From NCBI GenBank assembly GCA_002402635.1, contig DHGE01000161.1, forward strand, positions 13,824 through 21,697: 7,874 nt of DNA, in the 5' to 3' direction. The translations under genes and the position numbers were made by a program. Shown here piece by piece: positions 1 to 5,333 of the stretch. The notes beneath the pieces were generated by a model. The model was given only the letters and a program-made list of their open reading frames with translations, had not been told where the DNA came from and searched no databases. Every line of letters starts with the position of its first letter. Position 1 is the first letter of the stretch. The DNA is from Deferribacterales bacterium UBA4806 (GTDB lineage: Bacteria > Chrysiogenota > Deferribacteres > Deferribacterales > UBA228).

Positions 1-360
1 AATTTAAATAGTACTGTTGCTCCAGCAATAGTGGTTTTCTTTACGTATAACTATATAGGCATAAAAAAGCATGGTTTACATTACATAAAACATTTTATGG
101 GACCAGTTCTATGGTTAGCACCTTTTATGATAATTATTGAATTTATTGGACATTTAGCAAGACCACTTTCACTTTCTGTAAGGTTGTTTGGTAATATATT
201 TGGAGAAGATCTAGTAATAGCTATATTATTTATGTTAGTTCCTTATATAATTCCTTTACCTATGTTTTTTCTTGGAATTTTTACTTGCCTATTGCAAACT
301 TATATTTTTATGATGTTAACATTAATTTATATAGCGAGTGCTTTAGAAGAGACACATTAA
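1..360 (+). CDS. atpB: ATP synthase F0 subunit a, C-terminal part (5' end outside window)
   Basis: Subunit a is the membrane stator of the F-type ATP synthase and forms the half-channels that feed protons or sodium to the c-ring. The frame is open from the first base and reads NLNSTVAPA before the GTG at position 31, so that GTG is an internal codon and the gene starts upstream. The 119 visible residues hold the family core: SVRLFGN with the essential stator arginine at visible residue 61 (E. coli R210 equivalent), E47 fourteen residues earlier (E. coli E196 equivalent), and LLQTYIFMMLT near the end with the conserved glutamine (Q252 equivalent). E. coli has Glu at position 219; here Asp sits there (GEDL). 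The protein is strongly hydrophobic, as expected of its last helices. It ends in tandem TAA codons, 22 nt before atpE, consistent with one operon. Confidence 0.96.
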   Translation, partial: NLNSTVAPAIVVFFTYNYIGIKKHGLHYIKHFMGPVLWLAPFMIIIEFIGHLARPLSLSVRLFGNIFGEDLVIAILFMLVPYIIPLPMFFLGIFTCLLQTYIFMMLTLIYIASALEETH

Positions 361-373
361 TAAATATATGTAT

Positions 374-378
374 GGAGG
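374..378 (+). promoter_or_regulatory. Ribosome binding site that fixes the atpE start
   Basis: GGAGG lies 4 nt before ATG 383. An in-frame ATG exists at 368, but the GGAGG would then lie inside the coding region and nothing SD-like precedes 368, so 383 is the better start. Confidence 0.75.
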
Positions 379-382
379 AAAG

Positions 383-697
383 ATGAAACTAGTAAGAATT
401 TTTTTTAGTGTAGCTTTGTTAATGGTTATGGCAGTAGGAAATCTATTGGCTGCCGATGGTGGAGAAAGTAGTGATAAGTGGGCCATTTATTTAGCAGCAG
501 GTTTATGTATTGGTATTGCTGCATTTGGAACAGGTTTAGGACAAGGGAAGGCAACTGGTTCTGCAGTTGAAGGTATTGCAAGGAATCCCTCTGCTTCGCC
601 TAGAATTATGACTTCTATGATAATTGGGCTTGCTATGATTGAATCATTGGCTATCTATGCTCTTGTAATAGCTTTAGTACTTCTTTTTGTTATATAG
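383..697 (+). CDS. atpE: ATP synthase F0 subunit c with N-terminal signal-like extension
   Basis: This is the rotor-ring subunit of the F-type ATP synthase; copies form the membrane ring that carries the coupling ion. At 104 aa it is longer than the usual 75-90 because of a leader: basic MKLVR, a hydrophobic run to about residue 21 and then LLAADGG, which looks like a signal sequence cleaved near A23/A24. The mature hairpin follows: helix 1 with glycine repeats and GLGQGKATG (Q54), the cytoplasmic loop RNP (67-69), and helix 2 with the ion carboxylate E87 in MIESLAIY. Q54, E87, S88 and Y92 match four side chains of the Ilyobacter-type sodium site, but the helix 1 proline is T50 and the residue after Ser is Leu, so ion choice is open. 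Signal-bearing c subunits are known in a few lineages such as Aquifex. No F0 b or F1 genes follow. Confidence 0.95.
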   Translation: MKLVRIFFSVALLMVMAVGNLLAADGGESSDKWAIYLAAGLCIGIAAFGTGLGQGKATGSAVEGIARNPSASPRIMTSMIIGLAMIESLAIYALVIALVLLFVI

Positions 698-721
698 CTA
701 AAGTTAAGGGTTATAAGGGTT

Positions 722-726
722 AAGGA
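722..726 (+). promoter_or_regulatory. Ribosome binding site supporting the TTG start of the rhomboid gene
   Basis: AAGGA ends 5 nt before TTG 732. There is no ATG or GTG in the 34-nt gap after atpE, and the protein from this TTG begins as this rhomboid subfamily usually does (M-x-P-x-K-D-x-IPS), so TTG is the likely start. Confidence 0.65.
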
Positions 727-731
727 TATAA

Positions 732-1418
732 TTGTTCCCTATAAAGGATTCTATTCCTTCTGAGAGATTTCCATATGTAAATTATGTTATAATTATTTTG
801 AATATTGTTGTGTTTATATATGAGATGTCATTAGGCATGAAATTAAATATATTTTTTCTTGAATATGGTTTTATACCAAGAAAATTATTTATGCCTAATG
901 ACATTGTAACTTTAAAAGAAAAACTAGTGCCTGCTTTTACGTCAATGTTTATGCATGGTAACTTCTTTCATCTTTTAAGTAACATGTATTTTTTGTTTAT
1001 ATTTGGTGATAATGTTGAAGACAGATTTGGACATTTTAAATATCTTATTTTTTATTTATTATTTGGACTGATAGCATTATTAACTCAAAGTATATTATTT
1101 CCAAATGCAGAAATTCCTACTATAGGAGCAAGTGGTGCAGTTGCTGGTGTCATGGGAGCTTATTTTATAATGTTCCCTCATGCTTATATTAAAACACTTC
1201 TTATAATAATAATTTACATAACTATTGTAGATATTCCTGCAGTTATATTTTTAGGGCTATGGTTTTTTATTCAGTTCATAAATGGGACATTACAATCTAT
1301 GGCAGGCCTTCAAGGAGGCATAGCATGGTGGGCTCATATAGGTGGTTTTGTTATAGGGATATTTTTTGGTGCTTATTATTCTAAAAGGAAAAGAGGTAGT
1401 GTGTTTATATGTGCTTAG
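732..1418 (+). CDS. Rhomboid family intramembrane serine protease
   Basis: Rhomboid proteases cut transmembrane substrates inside the membrane with a Ser-His dyad. The 228-aa protein has about six hydrophobic segments and the expected order of motifs: HLLSN (H80 and N84, oxyanion-side residues corresponding to GlpG H150 and N154), FGDNVEDRFGH (91-101) after it, GASGAVAG with nucleophile S134, and WWAHIGGF with catalytic H202. The dyad is therefore intact and the enzyme is probably active. The N-terminus (IPSERFPYVNY) and overall size match the short bacterial rhomboids that lack an extra soluble domain; the end is a basic SKRKRG tail. The start is TTG. The gene follows atpE by 34 nt with no visible terminator, and its last 10 nt overlap hypC, so it is probably cotranscribed with the hydrogenase maturation genes. 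Its substrate cannot be read from the sequence; a link to hydrogenase is only positional. Confidence 0.92.
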   Translation: MFPIKDSIPSERFPYVNYVIIILNIVVFIYEMSLGMKLNIFFLEYGFIPRKLFMPNDIVTLKEKLVPAFTSMFMHGNFFHLLSNMYFLFIFGDNVEDRFGHFKYLIFYLLFGLIALLTQSILFPNAEIPTIGASGAVAGVMGAYFIMFPHAYIKTLLIIIIYITIVDIPAVIFLGLWFFIQFINGTLQSMAGLQGGIAWWAHIGGFVIGIFFGAYYSKRKRGSVFICA

Positions 1419-1633
1419 GGATTCCAGCAAAAATTATAAAAATCAGTGAAGGCTTTGCTACTGTAGATATTGGTGGCATTGAAAGGGAAGTTTCAACCAT
1501 TCTCCTCGAAGATGAACCCTTAATAGATGAATATGTGCTTGTGCATGTTGGCTTTGCTATCTCTAAATTGAGTGAAGTGGACGCAGAAGAGACATTGAAA
1601 TTTTTGAAAGAATTTTCTGATGAAATATATTGA
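1409..1633 (+). CDS. hypC: [NiFe] hydrogenase maturation chaperone HypC
   Basis: HypC is a small cytoplasmic chaperone that with HypD carries the iron while CN and CO ligands are attached, then hands it to the hydrogenase large-subunit precursor. The 74-aa product begins MCLGIPAKI; Cys2, exposed after Met removal, is the essential iron and large-subunit contact. The rest has the family's small beta-barrel pattern (ATVDIGGIEREV, then YVLVHVGFAISKL) and ends with a helical EETLKFLKEF tail that normally docks on HypD. Length is at the short end of the usual 75-95. The start is fixed by the MCLGIP signature; a GAGG lies 12 nt upstream, rather far, so coupling to the overlapping rhomboid gene may aid initiation. 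It overlaps hypD by 14 nt. Confidence 0.97.
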   Translation: MCLGIPAKIIKISEGFATVDIGGIEREVSTILLEDEPLIDEYVLVHVGFAISKLSEVDAEETLKFLKEFSDEIY

Positions 1634-2720
1634 TGAGTTTAGAAATCCTTCTATTGTTAATGACATTTTAACTTCTATTAATAAGCTAGTAATAAAAGGC
1701 AGAAGTTATAAAATTATGGAAGTTTGTGGGACCCACACTATGGCAATTGCAAAATATGGGCTAAGAGATATCTTGCCTGACAATATAGATTTAGTATCAG
1801 GGCCAGGGTGTCCAGTGTGTGTTATCTCCCAAGGGGAGATTGATGCCATTTTTTCTTTATTAGAAAAAGAAGATGTTATATTGTTCACCTATGGTGATCT
1901 AATGAAAACTCCTGGTAGTAATAATGAGAGTTTATTAACCTATAAAGCAAAAGGTGTTGACATAAGAATAATTTTATCTCCTATTGATATGTTGAAGGAA
2001 ATAGAAAATACTAATAAAGAACTTATTTTTGTATCAATAGGGTTTGAAACAACTTCACCTGCTAATGCAATTTTAATAAAAGAAATGTATAAGCGAAAGA
2101 TAAAAAATTTCTCAGTTTTTCCATATAACAAGATAATGCCAGGTATTATTGATGTGATATTAAGGGACAAAGATCTTAATATTGACGGATTTATATGTCC
2201 TGGTCACGTTGCGGCTGTAACTGGTACAAATCTTTTTGAACCAATTGTTAAAAAAAACAGGGCTGCTGTTGTTGCTGGTTTTGAAATTATTGATATATTA
2301 TTGGCAATAAGAGCTATTGTTTTACAAGTTAATAATGGAACATTTAGGGTTGAAAACTTATATAAACGTGTGGTAAGTGACAATGGGAATAGTCTAGCAC
2401 GCCAACACATTGACGATGTATTTGAGATAACTTCTTCCATTTGGCGAGGAGTGGGAAGTGTTGAAAGAAGTGGTCTTGCTTTGAAGGATGATTTCCAACA
2501 GTATAATGTATTAAATAAATTTGATCTGATAATTGAATCTATTTACGACAAAAAAGGATGTAAATGTGGAGAAATATTAATGGGTAAGAAAAGCCCCTAT
2601 GAGTGTAGTTTATTTTCGAAGGAATGTAAACCTGAATCCCCAATTGGCCCTTGTATGGTTTCAACGGAAGGAACATGTGCAGCATATTATAAATATATGG
2701 TGAAAAGTGAGCATTATTGA
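1620..2720 (+). CDS. hypD: [NiFe] hydrogenase maturation iron-sulfur protein HypD
   Basis: HypD is the cytoplasmic scaffold on which the Fe(CN)2CO group is assembled in complex with HypC, receiving cyanide from HypE. At 366 aa it is full length. Signatures appear in order: EVCGTHT (35-40, C36 being the iron-site cysteine), SGPGCPVC (C64 and C67, the redox-active pair), GFETTSP (141-147), CPGHVAAVTG (193-202), VAGFEIIDIL (218-227), and a C-terminal cysteine-rich part (C314, C316, C329, C336, C345, C353) that supplies the [4Fe-4S] ligands. Nothing essential appears missing. ATG 1620 lies inside hypC with only a weak purine-rich stretch before it, so translation is probably coupled to hypC. The last 14 nt overlap hypE. 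Confidence 0.97.
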   Translation: MKYIDEFRNPSIVNDILTSINKLVIKGRSYKIMEVCGTHTMAIAKYGLRDILPDNIDLVSGPGCPVCVISQGEIDAIFSLLEKEDVILFTYGDLMKTPGSNNESLLTYKAKGVDIRIILSPIDMLKEIENTNKELIFVSIGFETTSPANAILIKEMYKRKIKNFSVFPYNKIMPGIIDVILRDKDLNIDGFICPGHVAAVTGTNLFEPIVKKNRAAVVAGFEIIDILLAIRAIVLQVNNGTFRVENLYKRVVSDNGNSLARQHIDDVFEITSSIWRGVGSVERSGLALKDDFQQYNVLNKFDLIIESIYDKKGCKCGEILMGKKSPYECSLFSKECKPESPIGPCMVSTEGTCAAYYKYMVKSEHY

Positions 2721-3684
2721 TCTTACATGCGGTAGTGGTGGAAGGAATACACATCAACTGATAGTTGATGTTATATTAAAAAATCTTAATTACCCAGAAT
2801 TGTTTAATATGGGTGATGCTGCCTATATAGGAAATTTTGCATTTACGACTGATTCCTTTGTTGTTACTCCAGAATTTTTTCCTAATTGTGATATTGGTAA
2901 ATTAGCTGTGTGCGGTACCTCAAACGACTTAACTGTAGCAGGAGCTAGGCCAGAGTTTATGTCTCTTTCGTTAATAATTCCAGAGGGATATAAAAAAGAA
3001 AATTTAGAAAAAATTATAAAAAGTGTAAGGACTTCCGCTGATGAAGTAAATGTTCAAGTTGTTTGTGGTGATACAAAAGTAGTAGATAACATGTCTTTAA
3101 AAAGTATTATAATTAATACTGCAGGTATAGGGAAGATAATAAAGAAATTAAATGATTATAATGCGATTGAAGTGGGTGATAAAATTATTATTACTTCAGA
3201 TATTGCGCGACATGGTATGGCAATCTTGTTAGCCAGAGGAGAATTACAGTTTAATGGGTCAATAGAAAGCGATTGTTGCCATTTATATAATTTATTTAAG
3301 TGTCTAGATTATAATTGTCTAAATTTTGCAAGAGATGCTACTAGAGGTGGAATTGCAGCAGTTTTAAATGAGATATCTGAAAAATGTAGAAAGGGTTTTC
3401 TACTTTATGAAGAAGATATAGTAGTAAAAAATGAAGTAAAATATTTATGTGAAATGTTAGGGTTTGATCCACTTACTGTTGCAAATGAAGGTGTTTCAGT
3501 TATAATTGTTAAAAGAGACAAAGTAGAAGACGTTTTAAAGCTAGTTAAGAAATGTAATTATGGAGATAATGCATTTATAGCTGGAGAAGTAATAGAAAGG
3601 CAAGTAGTTATGTTAAAAACTATATATGGAGGTTTAAGAAATGTTGAGATGCCTTCTGGTTTGCTTTTGCCTCGTATTTGCTAG
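2707..3684 (+). CDS. hypE: [NiFe] hydrogenase maturation protein HypE (thiocyanate/cyanide donor)
   Basis: HypE takes a carbamoyl group from HypF onto its C-terminal cysteine, dehydrates it with ATP to a thiocyanate and passes CN to HypD-bound iron. The 325-aa protein belongs to the PurM/AIR-synthase-like ATP family: FTTDSFVV (46-53, D49), GTSNDLTVAGARP (70-82, D74), GDTKVV (121-126), RDATRGG (209-215), VANEG (258-262), and the hallmark ending PRIC with C325 as the last residue. The start is GTG 2707: a stop lies two codons upstream and the next ATG (residue 35) would remove the GSGG glycine motif. GGTGA lies only 3 nt before it, so coupling with hypD (14-nt overlap) is likely. Oddity: the usual N-terminal HGSGG reads CGSGG (C8). 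The hypF partner is not in the window. Confidence 0.97.
   Translation: MSIIDLTCGSGGRNTHQLIVDVILKNLNYPELFNMGDAAYIGNFAFTTDSFVVTPEFFPNCDIGKLAVCGTSNDLTVAGARPEFMSLSLIIPEGYKKENLEKIIKSVRTSADEVNVQVVCGDTKVVDNMSLKSIIINTAGIGKIIKKLNDYNAIEVGDKIIITSDIARHGMAILLARGELQFNGSIESDCCHLYNLFKCLDYNCLNFARDATRGGIAAVLNEISEKCRKGFLLYEEDIVVKNEVKYLCEMLGFDPLTVANEGVSVIIVKRDKVEDVLKLVKKCNYGDNAFIAGEVIERQVVMLKTIYGGLRNVEMPSGLLLPRIC
3628..3632 (+). promoter_or_regulatory. Ribosome binding site inside hypE for the small cytochrome
   Basis: GGAGG with an 8-nt spacer to ATG 3641, located inside the hypE coding region. It is among the best-spaced SD sites in the window and supports the small overlapping gene being translated. Confidence 0.7.
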
Positions 3685-3895
3685 TGTATGTATAAATGCT
3701 TGTAGTAGGAATAACAAGGATTTTTCAATAATTGAAATTAAATGTGGAACGTGCCATAGTGCTTCTATCGTCTATGGTGAAAATAGAAATGAACATGAAT
3801 GGGATCGAATAATATATGCTATGAAACATAGAGGACTTAAACTTAATCCGAATGAGGAGAAAGCAATAAAAGATATTCTTTATAAAAATTTTTAA
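3641..3895 (+). CDS. Small secreted mono-haem c-type cytochrome, possibly a lipoprotein
   Basis: The 84-aa product has a short hydrophobic leader (about residues 2-20) and one haem-c site, CGTCH (C35, C38, H39). After it come W54, an M61 that could be the sixth iron ligand, and a helical end (LKLNPNEEKAIKDIL) resembling the CxxCH ... W..I...M...G..L...E...I..IL pattern of minimal cytochrome c domains in larger dehydrogenase haem domains. It should be exported and receive haem in the periplasm. INAC at 18-21 is an imperfect lipobox (Asn at -2), so C21 may anchor it by lipid; simple cleavage is the alternative. The leader holds four further cysteines (C4, C8, C10, C17), which is odd. Its first 44 nt are read in another frame inside the end of hypE, behind a good SD. 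No named family is recognised; a role as an electron carrier linked to hydrogenase is suggested only by position. Confidence 0.82.
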   Translation: MLRCLLVCFCLVFASVCINACSRNNKDFSIIEIKCGTCHSASIVYGENRNEHEWDRIIYAMKHRGLKLNPNEEKAIKDILYKNF

Positions 3896-3924
3896 TTTGG
3901 TATGAATTCCCAAAATTTTATTTT
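3894..3924 (+). terminator. Weak terminator-like hairpin after the hyp block
   Basis: TTTGG (3896-3900) can pair with CCAAA (3910-3914), extendable by AA/TT across a bulged A, around a 9-nt loop and followed by TTTTATTTT. The stem has only two G-C pairs, so intrinsic termination would be weak and read-through into hisI is plausible. Confidence 0.28.
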
Positions 3925-3950
3925 GTACTATTTGAATTATAGTGTATTAT
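3923..3950 (+). promoter_or_regulatory. Possible promoter for the hisI-pil operon
   Basis: TTGTAC (3923-3928, three of six matches to TTGACA) and TATTAT (3945-3950, five of six matches to TATAAT) are 16 nt apart in the only sizeable gap before hisI. In such AT-rich DNA a match of this quality can arise by chance. Initiation here would start the transcript only about 6-8 nt before ATG 3964. GTATTATAC (3944-3952) is a small inverted repeat overlapping the -10. Confidence 0.27.
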
Positions 3951-3963
3951 ACAATATTAAAAG

Positions 3964-4290
3964 ATGGATTTTAATATAATTAAATGGGATAAACAAAGTG
4001 GGCTAGTTCCAGTTGTTGTTCAAGATTATATAAACAAGGAAGTGCTAATGCAAGCTTACGTCAATGAAGAAGCCTTACAGAGAACGATAAATACAGGATA
4101 TGCTCATTACTATTCAAGAAGTAGGAATAAATTATGGAAGAAAGGAGAAACTTCAGGAAACGTTCAAAGAGTGTTAAAAATACTTATAGATTGTGATTGT
4201 GATTCGATTCTCTACATAGTTGATCAAACCGGATTCGCTTGTCATACAGGCAATAAATCTTGTTTTTATAGAATGATCTGGGGGAATTAA
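3964..4290 (+). CDS. hisI: Phosphoribosyl-AMP cyclohydrolase (single-domain HisI)
   Basis: HisI opens the adenine ring of phosphoribosyl-AMP, the third step of histidine biosynthesis, in the cytoplasm. At 108 aa it is the cyclohydrolase alone, not fused to the HisE pyrophosphohydrolase. Signatures: GLVPVVVQDY (13-22), SRSRNKLWKKGETSGNVQ (51-68), DCDCDSIL (76-83) with the magnesium aspartates D76, D78 and D80, and CHTGNKSCFY (93-102). C77, C93 and C100 are the zinc ligands expected from the family. The start is secure because an in-frame TAA lies 6 nt before ATG 3964, yet no Shine-Dalgarno sequence precedes it. The stop overlaps pilM by one base (TAATG), so this histidine gene heads the pilus operon. 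No other his gene is present. Confidence 0.97.
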   Translation: MDFNIIKWDKQSGLVPVVVQDYINKEVLMQAYVNEEALQRTINTGYAHYYSRSRNKLWKKGETSGNVQRVLKILIDCDCDSILYIVDQTGFACHTGNKSCFYRMIWGN

Positions 4291-5333
4291 TGTTCGCTAA
4301 AAAAAGGAATCTTATTGGAGTTGATTTAGGTAGTAATTCTATAAAAGTCGTTGAATTAAAAAGAAGTAGAAATGAATATACTTTAAAAAATTTAGCTCTT
4401 CAGGAATTACCAGAAGATGCAATGGTAGAAGGCAGAGTAATCGATTTTACTGCTGTAGTTGATGCTTTAACGGAAGTTTTTGAAAAATCTCGTTTCTCTC
4501 ATAAAAATATTATTACTGCTCTAAAGGGGTATGGGGTAATAGCTAAGCGAATGGATATGAATATTGAAGACATTAAAAACTTCAATGAAACATTTAGATG
4601 GGAAGCTAATCAATACATTGATTTTGACCCAAATACTATGAATATTGATTATCAGAGTTTAGAACCGATGGCTGACACAGGTAAAGTTCCAGTCATTATG
4701 GCAGTTGCTAAAAAGGATATAATTAGTGATACCAAATTTGTATTTGATACTGCCAAGCTGAATTTAGTTGCTATTGATCTCGAAATATTTGCACTTGTTA
4801 ATCTTTTTGAATATAATTATCCAGATGTTAATGAATTATCATCTATTATTGACGTTGGTCATGAAAGAGTTCATATGGTTTTTGTTGAAAATTGCCAGTA
4901 TAAATTTTCATTTGATATAGACATGGGAACAAAAAATTGTATAGAGCTTTTAAAGCAGATGTATGATATGAATTATGAAGAGGTATTAAATTTGTTAAAA
5001 AACAAAGAGAAGTTTGATAGTGATGTTCAGAGCCAAGGATTAATTAACCAATTTTATGGAAGGTTGGGCCAATCAATAAATAATATTTTAAGAAGTGTTC
5101 ATAAGGAGAGCGGAGTAGAAATAAGTAACTTCTATATTTGTGGTGGTGGTGTATATCTACCTGGTTTTAAAGAGTATTTAGACAGTACATTGGATAAAAC
5201 CACTATTTTTTTTAATCCCTATGAAAGAATAGAAATAGATAGTGCATTAGCTGATGAATTAATAGAAAATAGTCTATATAGATTTAATATCGCAACTGGT
5301 TTAGCATTGAGGATGGATAGTGATGACAAATGA
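4290..5333 (+). CDS. pilM: Type IV pilus assembly ATPase-like protein PilM
   Basis: PilM is a cytoplasmic actin/FtsA-like protein that binds ATP and the N-terminal tail of PilN, docking the inner-membrane alignment complex to the pilus motors. The 347-aa protein shows phosphate-1 loop VDLGSNSIKVVEL (11-23), FRWEANQYIDFD (102-113), the phosphate-2 region IIDVGHERVHM (186-196), the adenosine motif ICGGGVYLPGF (283-293) and ATGLALR (335-341). Phosphate-2 usually reads D-I-G-A-x-x-T; here the Ala is His and the Thr is Val, while DVG and the other loops are kept. There is no signal peptide or membrane helix. GGGGGA (4280-4285) precedes ATG 4290, which overlaps the hisI stop by one base; the gene ends in an ATGA overlap with pilN. 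Confidence 0.95.
   Translation: MFAKKRNLIGVDLGSNSIKVVELKRSRNEYTLKNLALQELPEDAMVEGRVIDFTAVVDALTEVFEKSRFSHKNIITALKGYGVIAKRMDMNIEDIKNFNETFRWEANQYIDFDPNTMNIDYQSLEPMADTGKVPVIMAVAKKDIISDTKFVFDTAKLNLVAIDLEIFALVNLFEYNYPDVNELSSIIDVGHERVHMVFVENCQYKFSFDIDMGTKNCIELLKQMYDMNYEEVLNLLKNKEKFDSDVQSQGLINQFYGRLGQSINNILRSVHKESGVEISNFYICGGGVYLPGFKEYLDSTLDKTTIFFNPYERIEIDSALADELIENSLYRFNIATGLALRMDSDDK

Noticed and set aside
368..382. Upstream in-frame ATG of atpE adding MYGGK
   Set aside because: The GGAGG for atpE would be inside the coding region and nothing SD-like precedes 368.
701..726. Repeated AAGGGTT-like units between atpE and the rhomboid gene
   Set aside because: Only two or three imperfect short copies in a 34-nt purine-rich gap; one supplies the SD, and there is no sign of an array or operator.
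1312..1384. A 19-codon ORF (ATG 1325 to TAA 1384) behind AAGGAGG inside the rhomboid gene
   Set aside because: The SD-like string comes from the Gln-Gly-Gly codons of the protease, and the peptide (MVGSYRWFCYRDIFWCLLF) is a frame shadow of the conserved WWAHIGGF region. Chance is the simplest explanation, although it could affect hypC coupling.
1706..2757. Reverse-strand ORFs of 60-78 codons within hypD and the start of hypE
   Set aside because: They lie antisense to strongly conserved genes, have no family signatures and no credible start sites; they are coding shadows.
3725..3913. Reverse-strand 62-codon ORF opposite the small cytochrome
   Set aside because: The forward frame has CxxCH, a leader and a good SD; the reverse frame has no recognisable motif.
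3944..3952. GTATTATAC palindrome before hisI as an operator
   Set aside because: Four-base arms of AT-rich sequence occur often by chance here, and no known regulator site is matched.
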